Below the pieces are notes generated by a model, which saw nothing but the letters and a program-made list of their open reading frames with translations, did no database searches and was not told the origin of the DNA. Below are positions 58,681 through 64,000 of a stretch of DNA of 64,000 nt, piece by piece. Source of the DNA: DATLNM01 sp035536775 (GTDB taxonomy: Bacteria; Actinomycetota; CADDZG01; WHSQ01); NCBI GenBank assembly GCA_035536775.1, contig DATLNM010000027.1:59958-123957 (forward strand), in the 5' to 3' direction. Position 1 is the stretch's first letter. Each line of letters opens with the position of its first letter. The position numbers were made by a program, and so were the translations under genes.

Positions 58681-59418
58681 ATGTCCGAGGTGACGATCGA
58701 GTCCGCCAAGTACAAGCGGGTCCTGATAAAGCTGTCGGGGGAGTCTTTCGCGGACCCCCAGCACGGCTTTGGGATCGATGCTCGCATCGTCGCTTCTACC
58801 GCCCGCCAGCTCGCCGAGGCGAAGAACCTCGGGACCGAGATCGCCATCGTCATCGGCGGGGGCAACATCATCCGAGGTCTATCTGCCTCGGCTCAGGGAA
58901 CGGACCGGACCACCGCTGACTACATGGGCATGCTTTCGACGGTGATCAACGCCCTTGCACTTCAGGACGCGCTCGAGAAAGAGGGCGTCCAAACGCGAGT
59001 GCAAACAGCGATCTGGATGCAGGAGCTCGCCGAGCCTTACATCCGGCGCCGCGCCATGAGGCATCTCGAGAAAGGCCGCGTGGTCATCTTCGCGGGAGGC
59101 ACAGGCAACCCATATTTCTCCACCGATACGACGGCCGCCCTCCGGGCGCTGGAGATCGGCGCCGAAGCCATCTTGAAGGGGACCCGCGTCGACGGCGTCT
59201 ACGACTCCGATCCGCTGGTCAACCCAGATGCAGAGATGTTCCACTCACTAACCTACATAGAGGTCCTCAACCGCGGCCTCAAGGTGATGGACTCGACCGC
59301 GATCTCTCTGTGCATGGACAATCGCCTGCCGATCATCGTGTTCAACCTAAAAGCAGGGAACATCGTCCGGGTCCTTTCGGGTGAAGAGGTCGGGACGCTC
59401 GTACACGCCGACGGATAG
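58681..59418 (+). CDS. pyrH: Uridylate kinase (UMP kinase)
   Basis: 245 residues from ATG 58681, eight bases after tsf; the longer frame runs inside tsf. Family marks: KRVLIKLSGESFAD, AIVIGGGNIIRGL, YMGMLSTVINALALQDAL, VVIFAGGTGNPYFSTDTTAALRA and GADAILKGT-like GAEAILKGTRVDGVYDSDP. It makes UDP from UMP for RNA and cell wall precursors. Confidence 0.95.
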   Translation: MSEVTIESAKYKRVLIKLSGESFADPQHGFGIDARIVASTARQLAEAKNLGTEIAIVIGGGNIIRGLSASAQGTDRTTADYMGMLSTVINALALQDALEKEGVQTRVQTAIWMQELAEPYIRRRAMRHLEKGRVVIFAGGTGNPYFSTDTTAALRALEIGAEAILKGTRVDGVYDSDPLVNPDAEMFHSLTYIEVLNRGLKVMDSTAISLCMDNRLPIIVFNLKAGNIVRVLSGEEVGTLVHADG

Positions 59419-59430
59419 GGGAGCTGAAGG

Positions 59431-59997
59431 ATGGCCGCAAGTAAAGACGAGGTCCTGCGCGAGGCTGCCGACAAGATGGACAAAGCTGTGTCGGTGAACC
59501 AGGAAGAGCTCTCTTCCATACGCTCCGGCCGCGCCACCCCGGCACTCCTTCACAGGATCACCGTCGACTACTACGGCTCCGAGGTTCCCTTGCAGCAACT
59601 CGCGAACCTCTCGGTCCCGGAAGCGCGTCTCCTCGTGATCGCGCCCTACGACGCTTCGACGATCCCCGCGATCGAGAAGGCGATCCTTGGCTCAGACCTC
59701 GGGATCACGCCGAGCAATGACGGAACCGTCGTACGGCTGGCGTTCCCTCAACTGACCGAGGACCGTCGCAAAGAGCTCATCAAACTCGCGCATTCCCGAG
59801 CGGAAGAGGGCCGCGTCGCCGTAAGAGGCGTCCGCCGTCACGCGAAGCAACAGCTAGAGCACATGAAGAAGGACCACCTCATCTCTGAGGACGAAGAGCG
59901 CGGCGCCGAGGGCTCACTACAGAAGCTCACGGACAAGCACATCGCCGCCATCGACGACAACCTCAAACACAAAGAAGAGGAACTGTCCGAGGTCTAG
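59431..59997 (+). CDS. frr: Ribosome-recycling factor
   Basis: 188 residues, normal length. SIRSGRATPALLHRITVDYYGSEVPLQQLA and RVAVRGVRRHAKQQLEHMKKD are family signatures; the two-domain tRNA-like shape is expected. It works with EF-G to split the post-termination ribosome. It lies 12 bases after pyrH and 12 bases before cdsA. Confidence 0.96.
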   Translation: MAASKDEVLREAADKMDKAVSVNQEELSSIRSGRATPALLHRITVDYYGSEVPLQQLANLSVPEARLLVIAPYDASTIPAIEKAILGSDLGITPSNDGTVVRLAFPQLTEDRRKELIKLAHSRAEEGRVAVRGVRRHAKQQLEHMKKDHLISEDEERGAEGSLQKLTDKHIAAIDDNLKHKEEELSEV

Positions 59998-60009
59998 GCT
60001 CACCCTCTC

Positions 60010-60825
60010 GTGTCGCAACCTCCCGGTCGCTCGCTGAAACAAGCGGTTCCGACCGCGCTCCTCCTAGTCGCTCTCATGGGCGCCTTCGGCGCGCTCGGAG
60101 CCGGCGGATTCTTCATCCTCGTCAACATCGTCGTTCTCGCGGCGCTGTTCGAACTGCTGGACGCGCTCGTACAGGCAGGTCGGCGCCCGAACGTCCCCGT
60201 CGGGTTGCTTGGTGGCGTTGCGATGCTGCTCGCCGCGTTCTATCGGCGCCCCGAGTTGTTCGGCGTGATCATCGGGGCGACGACGATGGTCGCGTTCCTG
60301 GCCGCGTTGCGGCCGAGCCGCGGAGGCTCGCCCGCGTCCGATGTGGGATGGACCGTCCTAGGCGTCGCGTGGATCGGCGGAGGCGGCGCCGGCGCGACAT
60401 GGATCCTGACGATGGAGCCGGGGGGCCTGTCCCTCCTGGTCGCGTTCGTGTTGATCACCGCGCTCGACGACATCGGCGGCTACTTCGGCGGCACACGTTT
60501 CGGCAAACACAAGATGGCGCCAACGATCTCTCCGGCGAAGTCGTGGGAGGGATTCGCGGCAGGCTTCCTAACGTGCCTCGCGGGCGGTGTCTTGTTCGCG
60601 TGGCTCCTCACCGAGATCGACCTCGCGCAGGGACTCGGTATCGCGGCGATCTGCGGTTTGCTTGCTCCAGCGGGCGACCTCTCAGAATCGATGGTCAAAC
60701 GTGAGATCGGTATCAAGGATTCGGGGAGATTGCTCCCAGGACATGGGGGATTCCTCGACCGGCTGGACGCGATCCTGTTCTGTGCGCCTGTAGTGGCCCT
60801 CTATCTCACTTTGGTGCTCGCCTAA
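60010..60825 (+). CDS. cdsA: Phosphatidate cytidylyltransferase
   Basis: 271 residues from GTG 60010. About seven hydrophobic spans, with DDIGGYFGGTRFGKHKMAP, SPAKSWEGFAAG and the C-terminal signature SESMVKREIGIKDSGRLLPGHGGFLDRLD. It forms CDP-diacylglycerol from phosphatidic acid and CTP, the branch point for phospholipids. Confidence 0.94.
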   Translation: MSQPPGRSLKQAVPTALLLVALMGAFGALGAGGFFILVNIVVLAALFELLDALVQAGRRPNVPVGLLGGVAMLLAAFYRRPELFGVIIGATTMVAFLAALRPSRGGSPASDVGWTVLGVAWIGGGGAGATWILTMEPGGLSLLVAFVLITALDDIGGYFGGTRFGKHKMAPTISPAKSWEGFAAGFLTCLAGGVLFAWLLTEIDLAQGLGIAAICGLLAPAGDLSESMVKREIGIKDSGRLLPGHGGFLDRLDAILFCAPVVALYLTLVLA

Positions 60826-60868
60826 GTGGTGATCGGCTAGTCCGGTCTAGCTCGGGTTCTGGGTGACA

Positions 60869-61966
60869 ATGGCTCGTATGAGAAACATCGTCATCCTCGG
60901 CTCCACCGGCTCGGTCGGCCGTCAGGCTCTCGAGGTCATCGACGCGCATCCGGATCTGTTCCGCGTCGTCGGTCTCGTCGCGGGGCACAATGCCGCCGCG
61001 CTCGACGAGCAAGCGCGCGCCGCGGGTTGCTCGAACGTCGGACTCGGTGAAGCCGCCGCCGTCGAGCTCGCGCGATCTGATGAGGCAGACCTTGTCGTCA
61101 ATGCGATCGTGGGTTCGGCGGGGTTGCGCGCGTCGGTCGCGGCGCTCGAGGCCGGGACCACGCTCGCCCTTGCGAACAAGGAGAGCCTCGTCGCCGGCGG
61201 AGAGCTATGCATGTCGGTCGCGCGCCGTACCGGAGCAGCGATAGTCCCCGTCGACTCAGAGCACGCCGCGGTCGCATCTTGTCTGGCTGGGCGAAGGGAT
61301 GGGGTCTCGAAGATCGTGTTGACCGCGTCGGGAGGACCGTTCCGGACGCGCCGCGATCTCAGCGATGTCACTCCGGCGGATGCTCTCGCCCACCCAACAT
61401 GGTCGATGGGCCCCAAGATCACGATCGACTCCGCGACGTTGATGAACAAGGGCCTCGAGGTCATCGAAGCGCATCACCTCTTCGGTGTCGGCTACGACCA
61501 GATCGACGTCGTCGTGCACCCACGCAGCCTTGTGCACGGCATGGTCACGTTCGATGACGGCACGATCCTGATGAACGCGGCGCCGCCCGACATGCACATC
61601 CCGATCGCGGCCGCGCTCGCGTGGCCGGACGCGTCGCCGTGGAACGCCCCGGCGCTCGACTTCGCTGAGATCGGCGCGCTTGAGTTCGAACCCGTCGATC
61701 ACGAACGTTTCCCCGCTCTTTCGCTTGCGCGTCGTGCGGGGGAGGCGGGTGGGACAGCACCCGCGGTCCTGAACGCCGCCAACGAGATCGCCGTTGCGGC
61801 GTTCCTCGACGGAAACCTCGCCTTCACAGCGATCGTCGAGGCCGTCGCGCGGGTGCTGGACTCGCACGATGTCGAGGACGCGAACGATCTCGAAGCGATC
61901 CTCACCGCCGACGCTTGGTCGCGCGCCGAGACAACGCAGCTGCTCCCGGAGGTGGCGACGCTATGA
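60869..61966 (+). CDS. dxr: 1-deoxy-D-xylulose-5-phosphate reductoisomerase
   Basis: 365 residues from ATG 60869; ATG 60878 (MRNIVILGSTGSVGRQ) and GTG 60863 are close alternatives. NADPH-binding GSTGSVG, then LANKESLVAGGELCM, PVDSEHAAVASCL, TASGGPFRT, HPTWSMGPKITIDSATLMNKG with the metal and substrate residues. It makes MEP, the first committed step of the non-mevalonate isoprenoid route; ispG of the same route lies two genes on. Confidence 0.95.
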   Translation: MARMRNIVILGSTGSVGRQALEVIDAHPDLFRVVGLVAGHNAAALDEQARAAGCSNVGLGEAAAVELARSDEADLVVNAIVGSAGLRASVAALEAGTTLALANKESLVAGGELCMSVARRTGAAIVPVDSEHAAVASCLAGRRDGVSKIVLTASGGPFRTRRDLSDVTPADALAHPTWSMGPKITIDSATLMNKGLEVIEAHHLFGVGYDQIDVVVHPRSLVHGMVTFDDGTILMNAAPPDMHIPIAAALAWPDASPWNAPALDFAEIGALEFEPVDHERFPALSLARRAGEAGGTAPAVLNAANEIAVAAFLDGNLAFTAIVEAVARVLDSHDVEDANDLEAILTADAWSRAETTQLLPEVATL

Positions 61967-63210
61967 ACGGCGGCCTGATCATCTTCATCGTGGCGATCCT
62001 TATGGTTGTGATGATCCATGAGGCCGGTCACTTCCTGATGGCGAAGCTGTTCAACTTCAAGGCGACGAAGTTCTTCCTGGGTTTCGGTCCGACGATCTGG
62101 TCGTTCAAGAGGGGCGAGACCGAGTACGGGATCAAGGCCCTTCCCCTCGGCGGCTTCGTCAAGATCGTCGGCATGAACCCGTACGAGGAGATCGACCCTG
62201 AAGACGAGTCGCGCTCGTACGCGAACAAACCGCGCTGGCAGCGCGCCCTCGTCCTCCTCGGCGGTCCGGCGACCCACTGGCCGCTTGCGTTCTTGATCCT
62301 GCTCGTGCTCGCGATGAGCGTCGGTTTTCCGACGGGCAACGTGAGCAACGAGATCCAAGCTGTCGATGTCATCGGATCCGAGACGGAGTCCCCGGCTCTG
62401 TCCGCAGGCATCGAGCCCGGCGACCGCATAGTGGGCATCGACGGGCGTCGCACCGAGGAGTGGCGCGACATCCGCGCGTTCATCCGGAGCAACCCCGGCG
62501 AGGAGGTCCACTTCATCGTCGAGAGAGATGGCCGGGAGCGCGAGGTCGGAGTCGAGCTCGGTCAGGCCATCTTCAATGCAGAGGGTGCCCTCGTCGACTA
62601 TGCGCCGCCGGGCGAGACGCTGCGCTCGTTGGAGCCGGGCGAAGAGAGTGCCGGTTTCCTAGGGGTGAGCCCCAAGGAGGTCTACGAGAAGGAGAGCCTC
62701 ATCCCGGCGGCAGGGACAGCGGCCACCATCACCTGGGACTTCACGGTTCAGTCGGTCAAAGGCGCGGGCGCGATCCTCGCGATGCCATTCGACGGCGAGC
62801 TGTGGTCGGCCATGACGGCCGACGGCGAACGCGAAGTAGGTGAGGGTCCGATCGGGATCGTCGGCGCGAGTCGGATCGCGTCGGGCAGCTTCGCGGCGGG
62901 CCGCTTCCTCGAACTCATGGGATTGATCGCCGGGTTCACCGTGTTCGTCGGTCTCATGAACCTTCTACCTCTGCCTCCTCTTGACGGTGGCCACCTCGCA
63001 GTCCTGGTGTTCGAGGAGATCAAGCTGGTCCCGGATCTGCTGAAGCTTCGCTCGAACCCCCTTGCGATGGCCGAGCCGGGATTCGCCAACCATCCGGTCG
63101 ATATCCGAAAACTCATCCCGCTCGCGGCCGCGGTCATTTCGTTCTTCGTGGTGCTGTTCATCGCGGTGCTCTACCTCGACCTCGCGCGCCCGATCAAGGT
63201 GCCGTTCTGA
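61963..63210 (+). CDS. rseP: RseP-like site-2 metalloprotease (M50)
   Basis: 415 residues; ATG 61963 overlaps the dxr stop. The first membrane span holds HEAGH with His19, Glu20 and His23; a PDZ domain spans about 130-190 (SPALSAGIEPGDRIVGIDGRR). The last-but-one span carries MNLLPLPPLDGGHL, with the third zinc ligand Asp. It cleaves transmembrane anti-sigma factors or other regulatory proteins inside the membrane. The order dxr-rseP-ispG is conserved in actinobacteria. Confidence 0.93.
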   Translation: MNGGLIIFIVAILMVVMIHEAGHFLMAKLFNFKATKFFLGFGPTIWSFKRGETEYGIKALPLGGFVKIVGMNPYEEIDPEDESRSYANKPRWQRALVLLGGPATHWPLAFLILLVLAMSVGFPTGNVSNEIQAVDVIGSETESPALSAGIEPGDRIVGIDGRRTEEWRDIRAFIRSNPGEEVHFIVERDGREREVGVELGQAIFNAEGALVDYAPPGETLRSLEPGEESAGFLGVSPKEVYEKESLIPAAGTAATITWDFTVQSVKGAGAILAMPFDGELWSAMTADGEREVGEGPIGIVGASRIASGSFAAGRFLELMGLIAGFTVFVGLMNLLPLPPLDGGHLAVLVFEEIKLVPDLLKLRSNPLAMAEPGFANHPVDIRKLIPLAAAVISFFVVLFIAVLYLDLARPIKVPF

Positions 63211-64000
63211 TGGACCTTCCCGCCACCTTTTCGCGTCGCAAGAGCCGTCAGGTCCACGTCGGTTCCGTCGCGGTGGGCGGGGACGCGCCTGTTTCCATCC
63301 AGTCGATGACGATCACCAAGACCGAAGACGTCAACGCGACGCTCATCCAGATCCACGAGCTCGCGACGCAAGGAGCCGACATCGTGCGCGTCGCGGTGCC
63401 CCACGAGGGCGACGCCAAAGCGCTACCGACGATCGCCAAGGAGGGCGGCGTCCCGATCATCGCGGACATCCACTTCTCCGTGCGCCTCGCGATGATGGCG
63501 CTCGAGGCCGGCGTGCACGGTCTGCGCCTCAACCCCGGGAACATGCGCAACCCCAAGCACATCGAAGAGGTCGCGACCGCCGCGAAGGAGCGCGGCGTGC
63601 CGATCCGCATCGGTGTCAATGCGGGCTCGCTCGACAAGGATCTCGTCGCCAAGTACGGGCGCCCCACCGCCGAGGCGCTCGTCGAGAGCGCGCTGCATGA
63701 GATCTCGCTTCTGGAGCAGCACGGCTTCACCGACATCAAGGTGTCGGTCAAACATCAGAACGTCCCCGAGATGATCGCGGCGTATCGCATGCTCGCCGCG
63801 AAGACAGATGTCCCACTGCACCTCGGTGTCACTGAAGCCGGTACACCCAAGCAAGGGATCCCCAAATCCTGCATCGGACTGGGGACTCTCCTCTCGGAAG
63901 GGATCGGTGACACGATCCGCGTCTCGCTCACCGCCGACCCAGTCGAGGAGGTGAAGCTCGGCAAACAGATCCTCAACATCGTCGGGCTGCGCCAAGAGGG
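63210..64000 (+). CDS. ispG: 4-hydroxy-3-methylbut-2-enyl diphosphate synthase, N-terminal part
   Basis: ATG 63210 shares one base with the rseP stop (TGATG). 263 residues are visible and the frame is still open at the window end. The TIM-barrel part has VSIQSMTITKTEDVNATL, GADIVRVAVPHEGDAKAL, PIIADIHFSVRLAM, LRLNPGN, IRIGVNAGSLDKDL and LGVTEAGTPKQG. The C-terminal 4Fe-4S domain lies beyond the window. It converts MEcPP to HMBPP, the step before ispH in isoprenoid synthesis. Confidence 0.94.
   Translation, partial: MDLPATFSRRKSRQVHVGSVAVGGDAPVSIQSMTITKTEDVNATLIQIHELATQGADIVRVAVPHEGDAKALPTIAKEGGVPIIADIHFSVRLAMMALEAGVHGLRLNPGNMRNPKHIEEVATAAKERGVPIRIGVNAGSLDKDLVAKYGRPTAEALVESALHEISLLEQHGFTDIKVSVKHQNVPEMIAAYRMLAAKTDVPLHLGVTEAGTPKQGIPKSCIGLGTLLSEGIGDTIRVSLTADPVEEVKLGKQILNIVGLRQE

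Overview
The window is high-GC bacterial DNA that reads as an actinobacterial chromosome. The evidence is a strictly actinobacterial-type DUF2469 gene, a WhiG-type sigma factor next to rpsB, and the gene order rplS - signal peptidase I - rnhB - DUF2469 - yraN - comM - dprA - xerC - whiG - rpsB - tsf - pyrH - frr - cdsA - dxr - rseP - ispG, which closely follows the known streptomycete and mycobacterial order. Many start codons are GTG, adjacent genes often overlap by 1-4 bases, and convergent genes often share their stop region. No species can be named from this; an uncultured, deep-branching actinomycete is a reasonable guess.

Layout. 1-15.8 kb: mixed metabolic and envelope genes (alpha/beta hydrolase fragment, YgjP-like protease, SDR, greA, amidohydrolase, GMC oxidoreductase, a 39-residue C2H2 zinc-finger protein, SGNH hydrolase, acyl-CoA dehydrogenase, sulfatase, a 784-residue RTX-like repeat protein, MOSC, lipoprotein, PH/SHOCT protein). 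15.8-22 kb: gatCAB, an SRPBCC protein, and divergent aminotransferase and serC. 22-31 kb: an envelope cluster of three RDD proteins, DUF2752, SpoIIM, DUF58, MoxR ATPase, DUF4350, DUF4129 and a proline-tailed membrane protein. 31-35.2 kb: serA-ilvE-gltX followed by tRNA-Gln(CTG) and tRNA-Glu(CTC). With gatCAB this places most of the indirect Gln-tRNA pathway in one window. 35.2-39.5 kb: rplS, two tandem signal peptidases I (the second carrying an IF2_N-like domain), rnhB, DUF2469, yraN and an enoyl-CoA hydratase.

40.2-52.56 kb is the accessory region. A 12.35-kb element is inserted inside comM (yifB), exactly before the Walker A motif. It starts with a large serine integrase, carries a Res-Mod restriction-modification pair, and ends with a leftward run of about ten small genes. 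These include a small serine recombinase, two probable zinc-binding proteins, a ribbon-helix-helix-like protein and a Zn-HTH protein. The junctions can be resolved by reading frame: joining across a shared CT dinucleotide restores a 508-residue ComM. Near-symmetrical 12-bp inverted arms lie inside the two ends of the element. No phage structural genes are visible. Excision would repair comM and its ATGA coupling to dprA, so the arrangement looks like a reversible interruption of DNA-uptake functions by a restriction island.

52.56-64 kb: comM 3' half, dprA, a gene-free stretch with two inverted, related 17-bp tandem arrays, a small acidic protein, xerC, whiG, then the translation, lipid and isoprenoid genes rpsB-tsf-pyrH-frr-cdsA-dxr-rseP-ispG (ispG runs off the window).
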